From Kingdonia uniflora (taxonomy: Eukaryota; Streptophyta; Magnoliopsida; Ranunculales; Circaeasteraceae), in NCBI GenBank assembly GCA_014058105.1, contig JACGCM010001652.1:186001-250000 (forward strand): 64,000 nt of DNA, read 5' to 3'. The position numbers and the translations under genes are program-made. A model generated the notes under the pieces. The model worked only from the letters and a program-made list of their open reading frames with translations, was not told the origin of the DNA and did no database searches. Shown here piece after piece: positions 46,320 to 57,013 of this stretch. Within the stretch, counting starts at the first letter, position 1, and each line of letters begins with the position of its first letter.

Positions 46320-46823
46320 TAATCCATAATCCGATCGAGAAGCTTTAGTTAGTAGAAAGAACGAAGAACACTAATTAGATTTGGAAAAATAGAAATTCGA
46401 TTACTTAAACTTGAAGTAATTACAATGAAAACTCTTAAACTCTAGGATTTTCTCAGAACTCTCTTCAGATCTAATATAACCTAGAAAATAACCTAAGTTC
46501 CCTTTATATACTATTGAATCCGAAATTATAAAATAGAACACATCTCGAGGCAAAATAATGCCTGAGAATCAAAATACCGCCAGAGTCGTTTGAACGAACT
46601 AGTGAGTCGTTCGAGCGAACTAGTGAGTGGTTCGAACAACTTTATGACTAATTGGTCTAAACCCTAGAAAAGTTGCCTGGTCGTTCGAATAAAACCCAAC
46701 TCATTCGAACGAAATATGGCTTTGGGCCAAAATTCCAGAGGACATGACAACTCGTTCGAATGACACTCAACGTTGTTCAAACGACTTTGAAAAGTCTTCA
46801 ATAGCTTAGATCCTCCTGGATCA
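46320..46823 (-). repeat. 3' LTR of B2
   Basis: 504 bp. The reverse complement starts TGATCCAGGAGGATC and ends GGATTATGGATTA. The adjacent AAAAGGGGGGAGCCA (46,824-46,838, reverse complement) is a polypurine tract. Confidence 0.9.
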
Positions 46824-48580
46824 TGGCTCCCCCCTTTTGGAGCCTTGAGCTCTTGCTCAAGCTAGAACTGAAGACGTGGGAATGCAGCGATTCCCAATTC
46901 CTTGCTGTACTACTTCGACTTACTCAATAGCTGACCCTTCTTCTCAACTCGGAACAAATCAATAGTACCCCATCTTGTAGTATGAACCTTTTGCTCTAGA
47001 ATACCATGCTCCGGCAATGGATCTCTCTTTCCATCCATAAGTCATCAACTAACGGTAAGTGAGTATCGATTACAGAGTCTTCATCCAAAAAAGACGACTC
47101 AAACAACTTCAAATGCTTGGCATTAATCACCGAATACATCTTCATAAAAGGTAGAAAATTCAATTGGAATGCATTGTCACCAATCTTCTTGAGTATCAAA
47201 AACAGACCATAACGGATAGGTTTGAGCTTCTAACCTTCCCCCTTAAGCCGTTCCTTACCCAAATGTAACCAAACGAGGTCACCCTCAAGAAAAGTATACT
47301 CAACCCTATGCTTGTCGTGGCGAGCCTTATACTTCACTTGAGTCTTCTTCAACTGAGCTTCAACCACCTCATAAACCTTGCTGATCTTCTCAATAAAACG
47401 CTGAGCTTGAACCTACTCCTCTTCTTCCTTCCTTGATACCGTCTTGTCGCCAAGACTAAATGCCAAATCAAAAGGGCCTTGCGGCAAGTACCCCAAACAA
47501 ACTTTAAAAGGAGACTTCAACGTGGAACCATGAATCGCCCAGTTGAACGCAAACTGAAGATACGTTAAACTCTCATCCCAAGTCTTAGGATGCTAAGAAT
47601 ATAATCCCCATAATAAATGTACCAAAGTATGGTTAACAACCTCTATTTGCCTGTCTGTCGGCAGATAAAAAGTGGTAATTCTCTTTAACTTCGCGTCCAT
47701 CATCCCCCATAATGATCTCCAGAAATACCCTAAAAAGTGACTATCCCTATCAAAAATAATAGAAGAAGGGAGCCCGAAATACCTCCAGACGTCTCTAAAA
47801 AATAATCGCGCTGCTCCTTCCCCTGTGGCCGTCCTCTGGCATGGAATAAGAACAATCATCTTGCTGAATCGATCCACCACCACAAATAAATAGTCATTCC
47901 TACACTTGGCCATGGACAAACCACCCATAAAATCAATCGAAATACTTTCCCTAGGTCGACTAGGAACTGACAATGGTAAGTACAATCCTATCTTCCTATT
48001 GGAAGGTTTCAATGTGTTGCATAACACGCAACCACGAACCACACGAGCAACATCCACCTGCATCTTCGCCCAATAAACATAACACCACAAATACTCTCCC
48101 TAGGTCGACTAGGAACTGGCAATGGTAAGTACAATCCTATCTTCTTATTGGAAGGTTTCAATGTGTTGCATAACACGCAACCACGAACCACAAGAGCAAC
48201 ATCCACCTGCATCTTCGGCCAATAGACATAACACCACAAATTCAAAAGAGTATTCTCAACCCCGAGATGACCTACCACCCGGGAATAATGTGTCTCTCGA
48301 ATCCACTGTAAACGGTCTCCACCCTCAGGAATACATAGTAGACTGCCTCTGTAAATCAAACTATCCTTCATAACATACTCGCACATCTTTCCCTGTAGCA
48401 ACTTCTCATGAATCACACTGAGCTCTTTGTCGTCATCATACCCTGAAACGTACTCAGAAGGAACAATCGGCTGGATTTGCATAGCTACCAACAAAACAGA
48501 AATAACTTGTAATGGGGGTCGAGATAACATATCAGCCATCTTGTTGTCCACTCCTTTCTTATACTTGATCAATAAGGTAC
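46824..48580 (-). pseudogene. B2 integrase region with 149-bp tandem duplication
   Basis: Integrase zinc-finger linker and core: frame 48,572-48,009 (YSRVVGHLGVENTLLNLWCY, then VVRGCVLCNTLKPSNKKIGL) and frame 48,090-47,593 (SISIDFMGGL first Asp, IIFDRDSHF second Asp, TDRQIEVVNHT Glu). A 149-bp tandem copy (47,942-48,090 and 48,091-48,239) repeats the finger linker and shifts the frame. The C-terminal piece 47,199-46,996 (ILKKIGDNAFQLNFLPFMKM) is the integrase tail. Catalytic residues are intact, but the duplication and stops inactivate it. Confidence 0.85.
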
Positions 48581-50340
48581 GATATCTACTTCATATGGTG
48601 AGCTTGCTGAAGCTTGGATTGCGTAGATAAGAACTATAACGGTTGGTGATCAAAATGTACCACAACCTCCTTTCCCAATAAGTAACTCTGCCAATGCTTA
48701 ACTGATTGATATAGCGCGTAAAACTCCTTATCATAAGTAGGATAGTTACGTACTGCTCTTGTAAACATCTCAGAATGGTAAGCAACTGGCTTCCCATCCT
48801 GTAAAAGGATTACCCCTAATGCATAGTCTGACGCATCTGTCTCGACCTCAAAAGGCCGCTACAAATAAGGCAATGCTAATACTGGTGCATCTGTAATCTT
48901 TCGCTTCAGTAATAGAAAAGTCTTCTTATGGTACTCTTCCCACATAAACTGTACCCCGATCTTCGTCAAAAAATGCAACGGTGCGGCTATTTGGGAAAAA
49001 TGCCAAATAAATTTTTGTAAGTACTGACAATAACCCATAAAACTCCTCACTTCCGTCACTGTGCAAGGTCAAGGCCAATTAGTAATGACCGAGACCTTCT
49101 CTGGATTGACCTTAAGCTCGCCACCACCAACAATAAAACCCAAATAGACTAGCTCCCGTTTCCCAAACTCGCACTTCTTCTTGTTAATAAAAAGTTTTTG
49201 TGATCGCAACACGCCCAACACTTTGCGTAAATGCCCAAGATGATCCTCCCATGTACAACTATATATCAAGATATCATCCAAATATACAATGACAAAATCA
49301 TCAATAAACACATGAAGTATCTCATTCATTAGCCACATAAACATCGTTGGAGCATTGCATAACCCAAAAGGCATCACTAACCACTCAAATAAGCTCTGTT
49401 TGATTTTGAACGCTATCTTCCCAAGTATTCCCCTCCCGGATTTGAACTTGATGGTAACCCGACTTAAGATCTAACTTGGTGAAAAATTAAGCTGTTTGCA
49501 ACTCATCTAAAAGCTCATCAATCCGTAGAAGCGGATAATGATTCTTCACCGTAATCTTGTTTAATGCCCGATAATCCACACACATCCTCCAACCATCCTT
49601 CTTCGGCACCAGTAACACCGATGAACCACAAGGTGAAGAACTTAGATTAATAACTCTTTGCCCTAGAAGATCATATACCTGTTTTTTGATCTCATCAGAC
49701 TATGTAACAAAAGTTTGATATAACCCAATATTGGGTAGTGGCTCACCATTCACCAAGGTGATATCATGCTCTATATCTCTTACGCAGCATCCCTTCGATA
49801 CCCAAAAACAAGTCTTCATACTCCTCTTGCAACTCCCCCATATCGGTTTGCTGCTTAGGAGACATTCCCAAAGTAGACAATATTGTAGCCGACGAACCCT
49901 CTTGAACCGGTCGCACCAACATCAAAACAAATTTGCCGCTCATATTAACCAACCTTTTCGCCTGAGTCGCCATTACCAAATTACTGGTAGCGATATGTTC
50001 CTTGTACGCATTAATATGAACATCAGTCCCATCCTTCACCAAACGATACTTGCGAGTACAACGGTAAAAGATTGCATCTCGGTCACAAAGATAAGGGCAA
50101 CCCAAGATGACTTGATACACGTCCAACGGAACCACCTCACATGTCACTTCGCCAATAAACTTCTCAGTAATCGCAAACATGAACGTACACTGCTTAGGGA
50201 TCTTCAACTCTACGTCTTTCTGAATCCAGCCCAAATATTCGGCTTAGGATGAGCCACAGTAGCCTAACCCATCTTTTTCACCACCGCCTCAAAATTAAAT
50301 TCTTCTGACTACCCGAATCAATGATGGCCTCGACTAAGTT
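48581..50340 (-). pseudogene. B2 protease, RT and RNase H, disrupted
   Basis: Protease: AIIDSGSQKNL at about 50,300-50,330 keeps DSG. A 156-codon frame 50,234-49,764 includes CEVVPLDVYQVILGCPYLCD. RT: frame 49,377-49,069 with MMPFGLCNAPTMFMWLMNEI, VIVYLDDILIYS and KKCEFGKRELVYLGFIV (YLDD intact). 49,059-48,859 is the RT connection (VRSFMGYCQYLQKFIWHFSQ) and 48,797-48,591 is RNase H remnant. Frame shifts separate the blocks. Confidence 0.88.
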
Positions 50341-51577
50341 CTGCTTCACCTGAATGCTGGCAAAGAAAGCTCTTCCCGACTTGCCTCGTCGATAGCTAGA
50401 GGTTGCTTGAACATTAGAGTAAGCTTAGGATTTGGCTTATCTAAATCCATAAGATCCACAATCGTTGCGGCTAGTGTACATTTTTCTTTCTTGCCCTTCT
50501 CCTCCTTCGGCCAAAGCACTGGGTGAAGTTTCAAGTATTTATCAGAATTGTACCCATTAGCCTTGCAATGACTAAAGATAGTTCCCTTGAATGAAAACCC
50601 TTATCCTTTGGACTTCCCTTTCTTATCAAATTTCTAATTAGCCTTGTACCCTGACTTGTTCTTGTCATCTTTCTTGTCGCTCTTCAAGTACTTACCTTCA
50701 ATGGCAATTACTTTAACGGTAACGTCCTCGATATTCTCTACTTTGAAGAGTTTTAATTCTCTTCAAATGGACTCCAACAAACCTCCCGTATACTTCATAA
50801 ACATGTCGTACTCATCCACGTCAATATTCAAAACCAGCGTTTAGTTATGAAATTCTGTAGTGAATTGTTGTACGAATTGCCCAAACCTTTGGTGCAAATT
50901 GCACCATTTGTACCATGCTCCTGTCATACCCAATCGAATAGAATTGCTTCCTCACCAAGACCTTGAATTCCTTCCAACTCAGACTTCCGATATCATGTCG
51001 TTTTTAGTAGGATTTCCACCACGAAAGTGAGTGACTTATGAATTTCAAAGAAGAGAAGCAAATCTTCTGAGAGTTGGAATATTCATCTACAAAAAAATAG
51101 GTCTCCAACCTATCTAACCAATTATCTAATTTCTAGGCATCGACGGAACCATCAAAAACCAAAATTAAAGTTAATACGAAGATTACGCATAGGATTTATT
51201 GACTTACCAAAACATGGGCGCTCCTTGATGAAACCGGCATCACTAGAACCACTATATTTCTCTGTATTAACCTCGTCTCCATCTACCTCCAAAACCCATT
51301 TCTTCTTCGATCGACATCGTCGTTGAGAGCGGCCTTGCCGATTCGCCGAAACGGAACCCAATGCGAGGTTTGTGAGACGTAATTATTCGACTAACTCCCC
51401 TACAGTAGAAGTTAGGGCAGAAACAGTCGTTTCCAAAGTTATGAGTCGATCGTTGGAATCGCCCATCTCCAAGTTGTCCATCTTCTTCGAAGTAGGTTTG
51501 CGATAGATCTTCAACGGACTCACTAGCTTTCCCTTTGTTTGCTTGAGACGGTCACGTCCAGAGACCATAAACCACAA
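50341..51577 (-). pseudogene. B2 gag, disrupted
   Basis: Start 51,577 onward: LKIYRKPTSKKMDNLEMGDS matches B1. The nucleocapsid knuckle near 50,560-50,590 is degenerate (SHCKANGYNSDKY: first Cys is Ser, His is Tyr and last Cys is Tyr). The lysine-rich KEEKGKKEK follows. Many stops. Confidence 0.8.
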
Positions 51578-51606
51578 TCAACCCCCCGGGAATCGAACTA
51601 GAAAAT

Positions 51607-51614
51607 TGATACCA
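51607..51614 (-). promoter_or_regulatory. Primer-binding site of B2
   Basis: The reverse complement TGGTATCA lies a few bases inside the 5' LTR. The motif matches the initiator tRNA-Met 3' end used by many plant Ty3/gypsy and copia elements. B1 has TGGTATCAG at the same place (26,005-26,013). Confidence 0.75.
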
Positions 51615-51616
51615 CT

Positions 51617-52100
51617 TAATCCACAATCCGATTGAGAAGCTTTAGTTATTAAAAAGAACGAAGAACACTAATTAGATTTGGAAAAATAGATATTCGATTA
51701 CTTAAACTTGAAGTAATTATAATGAAAAACTCTCAAATCCTAGGCTTCTCTCAGAACTCTCTTCAGATCTAGCATAACCTAGGAAATAACCTAAGTTCCT
51801 TTATATACTAGGGAACTCAAAATTACAAAATAGGACACATCTCAAGGTAAAACAATGCCTGAGAATCAAAACACCGCCAGAGTCGTTCGATAAACTAGTG
51901 AGTCATTCGAACGACTTTACGACTAATTGGTCTAAACCTTAAAAAAGTTACCTGGTTGTTCGAACGAAACCCAATTCGTTAGAATAAAATATGGCTCTGG
52001 GCTAAAATTCCAGAGGACATGACAACTCGTTCGAACGACACTCAACTTTGTTCGAACGACTTTGACAAATCTTCAAATAACTCTAGATCCTCCTGGATCA
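51617..52100 (-). repeat. 5' LTR of B2
   Basis: 484 bp with the same ends (TGATCC ... GGATTA) as B1. Contains TTCGAAC motifs and ATATAAAGGAACTT (TATA region, reverse complement). Confidence 0.9.
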
Positions 52101-52330
52101 AGTAGCATCTAACAACAACTCACAAAAAACATCACACCAAAAAAAGCGATCAACCTCTGCACGCCTACTTTTATCATCCAAGCCAGTTACTTTCAGCGGC
52201 CATCTCGGAAGAACAACATTATACGGAAAATGACGAAAGTATCATTCACGAAGTTCAACGACCTTGATATGGAACCTACCTTCTACTGCATGACGCACAC
52301 GCTGAGAGTGCGTCCTCACCATGGTTACTC
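52101..52330 (-). pseudogene. Gene X (AG2) copy 2, C-terminal exon (right of B2)
   Basis: In reverse complement: ATGGTGAGGACGCACTCTCA opens VRTHSQRVRHAVEGRFHIKV, then VELRE and stop before YF. It matches copy 1 exactly in position of the ATGGTGAGG start. AGTAG (52,101-52,105) is the B2 target duplication. Confidence 0.65.
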
Positions 52331-53193
52331 ACTCTACCACAATAACAAAAGTGTCTCTGACAAAAGATATAAGACATAATAACCAAGGATCATTACTTTA
52401 TATAGACAAAATGAAGATCTCTGCAAATCTCAGTCACCCCGCAGATTTTGTTAAAAGATATATTGTACAAAATTTTAGAAACACAAATATTAGCAGAAGC
52501 CAGAAAATATTATGACAAGTCATACCTTCCATATTATGAAATATTTCCTCAAATTTTATACGTACAAATCAAGCACGCCCAGCAGTAACACCTACAGGCA
52601 GATATTAGTTAATTCTATACGGCTAGACTTTTCCATTCAATTTGAATTAGTGGTTCGCAGACACGCACATACCCTTACAACCACCCAATCATCTTCAGTA
52701 AATCGCTTACTTACTCTCACTACACAACCTCTTTACATTTTCGAGCTACTCTATTTTCTTTCCACCCTCAACTTCCATTACCCTTTACAAACATACACAC
52801 CGTAATCCTTACAGTTCATTTTGTCCAGCAATACCCCATGACAAACTAGTGTTCCTCATACCTACATACTTACATACTTCTATTTTAAAAACATAAAGCT
52901 ACATATATAAGTGGAGAAGCTCGAAACACAACATCAAAATGACAGAACGAAGACATTTCATTAGTTCAACAATTCTTTACAGATTATTTTAAGATAACAA
53001 ATTTTCTAGACAATTCACAGATTACTTTACATGCTACATCAAGTCACAGTTCAAAACACCTCTCAGCAGCCAACGAGGAAGAAGATGCAAAATTGAAGCA
53101 TCTTCTAAACTCTGATCCCCTACAGGAAGGATCCAGGAAATAATGGAACTGGAAATCACCGAAGAGATACGGTACCAGCATAAGGATCTTCTT
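52331..53193 (-). other. Gene X copy 2 intron or spacer
   Basis: It aligns, on the opposite strand, with 24,990-25,510 plus 28,680-28,930. It separates the glycine-rich exon end from the C-terminal exon. There is no convincing long frame in this span. The copy 3 equivalent ends in TTTTTCTTTTCTTTGTAG just before its exon, a strong splice acceptor, so an intron is likely. Confidence 0.45.
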
Positions 53194-53631
53194 CATGGCC
53201 AATATCTATGGTCCCTGGAAGAAAAACCTCCGCCACCACCACCTCTTCCACCATAACCACCACCACCCCGCATGTTAGAGATTGATGGAGGGTTTATTTC
53301 TTAGAAAGGACCTACTCACTAGCAGGTACCGACGAGACTCCCTCGGACGAACGTCTGCTGCTTCATCTTTAGTTGTAACAGCCTCCTCCGCCAGCAGCCA
53401 CAGTTCATTTCAACGCTTCTTCTCCAATGTTAACAAATAATGGAAGCGCACCATCTGATAATAGTCATTCCCCGCTTTTATCACCTCCTCATATGACATA
53501 TGATGGTATATAAGAAACACTAGAATCGGCATCGGTAGATGCAAAGGTTGGTGACCAAAGTATTTGACACGAAATTCTTCCATCTTCCTCCAAATCCTGG
53601 ATTCCCAAGACTGTTGCCTTATCATTACCAT
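53194..53631 (-). pseudogene. Gene X (AG2) copy 2, N-terminal exon with glycine-rich end
   Basis: ATG at 53,631: MVMIRQQSWESRIWRKMEEF, RVKYFGHQPLHLPMPILV, MSYEEVIKAGNDYYQMVRF, then a stop at 53,410, NELWLLAEEAV, and finally a glycine/arginine-rich end (GGGGYGGRGGGGGGGFSS) ending HRYWP and TGA near 53,194. RGG-like tails occur in RNA-binding proteins, but no RNA-binding domain is seen. A TATA box lies about 100 bp upstream. It is antisense to the E LTR. Confidence 0.5.
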
Positions 53632-53730
53632 ACTTTCAACCGTCAGAAAATTTTAAACGTACGGAAACAAGAAAACATAAGAAATAGTTCATGGAAGAAG
53701 ACTTGGTTCATCACACACCAATCATAGTGT

Positions 53731-53738
53731 TATTTATA
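53731..53738 (-). promoter_or_regulatory. TATA box of gene X copy 2
   Basis: On the minus strand AGTATAAATAAC. The copy 3 gene X has CTATAAATAAC at the equivalent place. It lies between the gene X ATG and the LTR. Confidence 0.5.
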
Positions 53739-53968
53739 CTATGATCAACATTAAAGTCGACTCTTCAAATTCCCAACGTCCGGAGGATTTCTCATGTATC
53801 AAAATTAACTAGAACCATTGGTACTAGAAAACCCAAAAGCCACAAGCAGATATTCATGAATATACTTTAGAAATAATTCCTAGGTATTAATTACAATGTT
53901 CAATGAAGCTTCTCAGCCAACACCATTCGCCCACAATGTTCTTGTACTATTGGCTAAAAGTGAGTGGC

Positions 53969-54732
53969 TGTAGTGGCTTATTCCGCATCTCAGACTCATG
54001 TTTCATCTTCGACCAACATACGATCATCCGACCTCGCCAACAGAACACCTGGCACATTTATGGCATAATCAGAATCAAGATACTAACGTCAGGTAATGGA
54101 TATAGCATGAACTTCTCAACCAAAACCACTCGCCTATGATGCTTCTCGTGCTCTTGGTTGAGAGCCACCTTGTAGTGGTGTATTCCACATCTCAAACTCA
54201 AGCTTCATCCTTGACTAGCATACGACCACTCGACCTCCTCAACATACACATAAGACATTACAGTTACAGAAGTCTAGTCATCACTTTCGACCTTTACATC
54301 AACAATTCGAGTTAAACAAACGTATTGTCATCAATGAAGTCGTTACGAAATAATAAATATTAGACCGTTACACAATCAAATCAAAGATTATCAAACACAT
54401 ATTGTAACGTTCATCATTAAAAATGATAATGGTTATCAAGCGGTCATATTATAAGACCTATAAATAGGACTAGAGAATCCGAGATGTGGGACAAAAGATA
54501 GAGGAATACTCACTCAAGCTCTATACAAAAGACTCAAAGCTTCTCTTGTAATATCTAGCAAATATCAATAAACTACTCTCTTTCTAAATCCTCAAGAGAG
54601 GTCGTGGTTTTTAACCTATTCAAAGGTTTTCCACGCTAAGCTTTTGTGCTATTACATGTCATTATTCATCTAGAAGCTCTGAATATCTTTGATGTAAAGG
54701 CTAAGTTTGGATCACAAAATTAGGCTATTACA
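53969..54732 (+). repeat. LTR (plus) at right end of composite, E LTR
   Basis: 764 bp, from TGTAGTGGCTTATTCCGC to AATTAGGCTATTACA. The U3 unit is duplicated (second start at 54,171, period 202), and a further partial unit precedes it at about 53,895-53,968. TATAAATA at 54,459-54,466. It is followed by CTCAC, not by a PBS, so it is a 3' LTR. Confidence 0.85.
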
Positions 54733-55755
54733 CTCACCGTGATCGTTTTACCTACAAAGAAAAGAAAAACTTGAGCAATGAGGGAAAGACGAAGAATAAT
54801 CCAGACCTAGTACCCCCTTATATATAGAAAAAATACAAAATTTTAGGAAATAATATATGGCATATAAATCCTAATGCGTGATTACAGGAATGCAAAGTTA
54901 TCCGTGAAAGTCAAAGTATATTCCCAATAAAACAGAATCCCCAAAAACAGGAAGAATATTGGGTAATGAACACATCACTGTTAGTCACAGTTCAAATATA
55001 ATCCTCTCAAAAAGTGGATTATGCCAAAAGTAGATTTGTTATATATAAAAGATTTACTTATAAACACTATATTCCAAGCAAATCCCTGGACATAAGCATC
55101 CTCGTCCATAAGCCAGGCAAGTGTTGAAGAAGTAGGCTTTGCATGTTTTAATTCGAGCTGGTTTAGAGAAATTGAGGTAAAGCGTCCGGTCGAGGTAAAC
55201 AACTAGACCTTCAAATATCATAAAAGTTTGAATAACACCACATCGTGCTTCAAGAATGGCAACAATTAGAAGTTTTTTTTTTTTCATTTTTTCAAATAAA
55301 TAGATGTCAAGGCAAAAGACAATGTTCATACGATCACATACAACCATAAAGTTGCAGAAGACAGAAGAAAAGATAATTTTTTATTCAAAAATTTAGGCTA
55401 CAACCAAGTGTTCAAACTAGTTATAACCTACGCACCCACAACTGCAAGAATGTTTTTGATCGATCCCAGTTGTCTTGTCCTCATCCTCCACTATACTTTT
55501 TGCCATGTCACGAAGGCAATCCTCACTGTCCGCCTCTACCAAAATGACATAGTGGAATTGATAAAGCTAGAAGAAGTCCTTACTGGTTTCTTCAACCTCC
55601 ACATGAGTCAAACTTTAGTACGTAGATTCCACTGGGATTGGTGTTGGATCAGCAAGATAATATTAGTTGAAATAATGAACTTTCAACTCTGCCAACTTTG
55701 CCAGAATGCACGGTTCTCGATCTTCGCAGAAAGTTTAAGACCTTGTTTTAACCAT
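54733..55755 (-). pseudogene. Gene X (AG2) copy 3, N-terminal exon, intron and start of C-terminal exon
   Basis: Minus strand from ATG at 55,755: VKTRS, stop, DREPCILAKLAELKVHYF, DPTPIPVEST, THVEVEETSKDFF, YQFHYVILVEADSED and CLRDMAKSIVEDEDKTTG, ending in a stop at 55,417-55,419. This aligns with copy 2 (FRVKYF, LPMPILV, QMVRFHYLL). Then follow an intron and acceptor TTTTTCTTTTCTTTGTAG (about 54,751-54,768, reverse complement) and exon bases up to the CTCAC join. AELKVHYF in this exon also resembles AELREQYF in the C-terminal exon, so the protein may hold an internal duplication. Confidence 0.5.
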
Positions 55756-55813
55756 TTCTTTTCAAGTTCAAAAAGGAAAGAACAGAAAATAACTTTCCAA
55801 ACAGGAAAAATGT

Positions 55814-55821
55814 TATTTATA
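55814..55821 (-). promoter_or_regulatory. TATA box of gene X copy 3
   Basis: CTATAAATAAC on the minus strand, about 60 bp before the ATG at 55,755. Confidence 0.45.
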
Positions 55822-56041
55822 GCTTGAGTAAGCAGATTGACGTTTCCAAGAGGCAAGAAAAATGTAATTAATGCATCTGGGGACTCTAAGAGTCAAGCCA
55901 AATAGATAATTCTAAAAGGCCAGCATTAAATGGGGAAAATGGTATAGACTTCAACATAATCAAGACAGAAGCATAGAATAAAGGGTCTTGGACGAGCTTT
56001 TCAACCAAAACCACTTGTGCTTTTAATTGAGAGGAGGCGAT

Positions 56042-56527
56042 TGTAAAGGCCTCAAGCCCTAGATTCGATCAACAGACTTTACTCGAACTCATTAAACACA
56101 CGGCGATGTGGCACATTTATTATACATTATGGAGCTGTTATGAGAAGGAAGAAACACCCATACTGTTGTACAACCGTTACTATAACGTCTCAAAGCTATT
56201 TTTGTAACATCTTTCATTAAGAGTGAATAATGGTCATTAACAACGGTCATAATGTGAGACCTATAAATAAGAATGAAAGAGGACTGATTAGGGAAAAAAA
56301 ATCTATCTTGAGAATCGCCACAACACTATTAAGAATACTTGTTGTAATCGGTAATCACTCAGTCAATAATATTGTTTATTGCAAATCCTCAATAGAGGTC
56401 GTGGTTTTTACCTATTCAAAGGTTTTCACGCTAGATCATGCCTTGTTAGTGGTTACGTGTTAGTCTAGTGTTCTAACCATATTTGGTGTGAGAAACAAAG
56501 TTCGAATTCCAAATTTAGATTCTTACA
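56042..56527 (+). repeat. 3' LTR of element H
   Basis: 486 bp, TGTAAAGGCCTCAAGCCC to AGATTCTTACA. It shares the family's R-U5 core (GGTCGTGGTTTTTACC, TTCAAAGGTTTTCACGC) but is otherwise diverged. TATAAATA lies at 56,262-56,269. A partial U3 unit precedes it (55,993-56,041). It directs transcription toward the FRS gene 490 bp downstream. Confidence 0.75.
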
Positions 56528-57013
56528 CCATGTACTACTGCGTAAGGCCTATTTGCTAACGGGAGCTCAAGCACGAGCATCAGCAGAGATGGAGCCTTGG
56601 AGATGGTCTTGAAAATAGAAATTTAAAACCAGAAATAGCCAAACGATATGGAGCTTTAAATCATTGTTTGTTGGCGGGGACTGCAAACCTTAATCGTCCA
56701 AAATAAATCACAAAAATTGTTCTCTATCATTCTTTTGAGCAAATCATCAAACAATTCAAGAACCCCAATTTTATTCAAAAGATCTTCCTTCGTCTCTCAA
56801 ATCTCAATCGAATTCGACCAAACTTCCTAATCGAAACATTTGGAGCTTAAAATCGGATCACAATCATCTCTGATCCTAATCGAATTCGACTTCTCTAGCA
56901 TCTCATCAGGTAAACAAACCCTAACATCTCTACCCAACTCATGTATTTCCTCAAAAGCGCTAATTTTAAGTTTGAATTGTTCATCTTTCTAGGGTTTAAG
57001 CTCAAAATTTGAT
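56528..57013 (+). promoter_or_regulatory. FRS gene upstream and 5' UTR region with putative leader intron
   Basis: Unique-looking sequence between the H LTR and the FRS start codon. A likely 5' UTR intron spans 56,910-56,992 (CATCAG before GTAAACAAAC; TCATCTTTCTAG acceptor). No TATA box is obvious between 56,528 and 56,800. Confidence 0.5.

Larger units (their letters stand above)
46320..52100 (-). mobile_element. Ty3/gypsy element B2, full length, inactive
   Basis: 5,781 bp with LTRs 46,320-46,823 (3') and 51,617-52,100 (5'), perfect target duplication AGTAG, PBS for initiator tRNA-Met, gag, protease, RT, RNase H, integrase and a polypurine tract beside the 3' LTR. The order and RT motifs are Ty3/gypsy, of a chromovirus-like type, but no chromodomain is evident. 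The frames are broken in many places. It is nested in gene X copy 2, so it is the youngest layer of the composite. Confidence 0.92.
44353..54732. mobile_element. Composite Tat-like insertion with inverted outer LTR ends
   Basis: The left end is a minus-oriented LTR 3' end (TGTAATAGCC, 44,353). The right end is a plus-oriented LTR 3' end (GGCTATTACA, 54,732). Perfect 5-bp CTCAC flanks both, and the gene X copy 3 sequence runs on across the join. Inside: partial LTR 44,353-44,593, gag (minus) 44,594-45,640, 5' LTR (minus) 45,653-46,214, gene X copy 2 (minus) with nested B2, and LTR (plus) 53,969-54,732. All three LTRs share a subfamily-specific phrase (CTAGATGAATAATG). A normal insertion would have LTRs in the same direction. 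Confidence 0.65.

Noticed and set aside
49731..50252. 173-codon plus-strand frame in B2
   Set aside because: It is the exact antisense of the 156-codon protease/RT-leader frame, which is conserved in B1; the plus frame is not.
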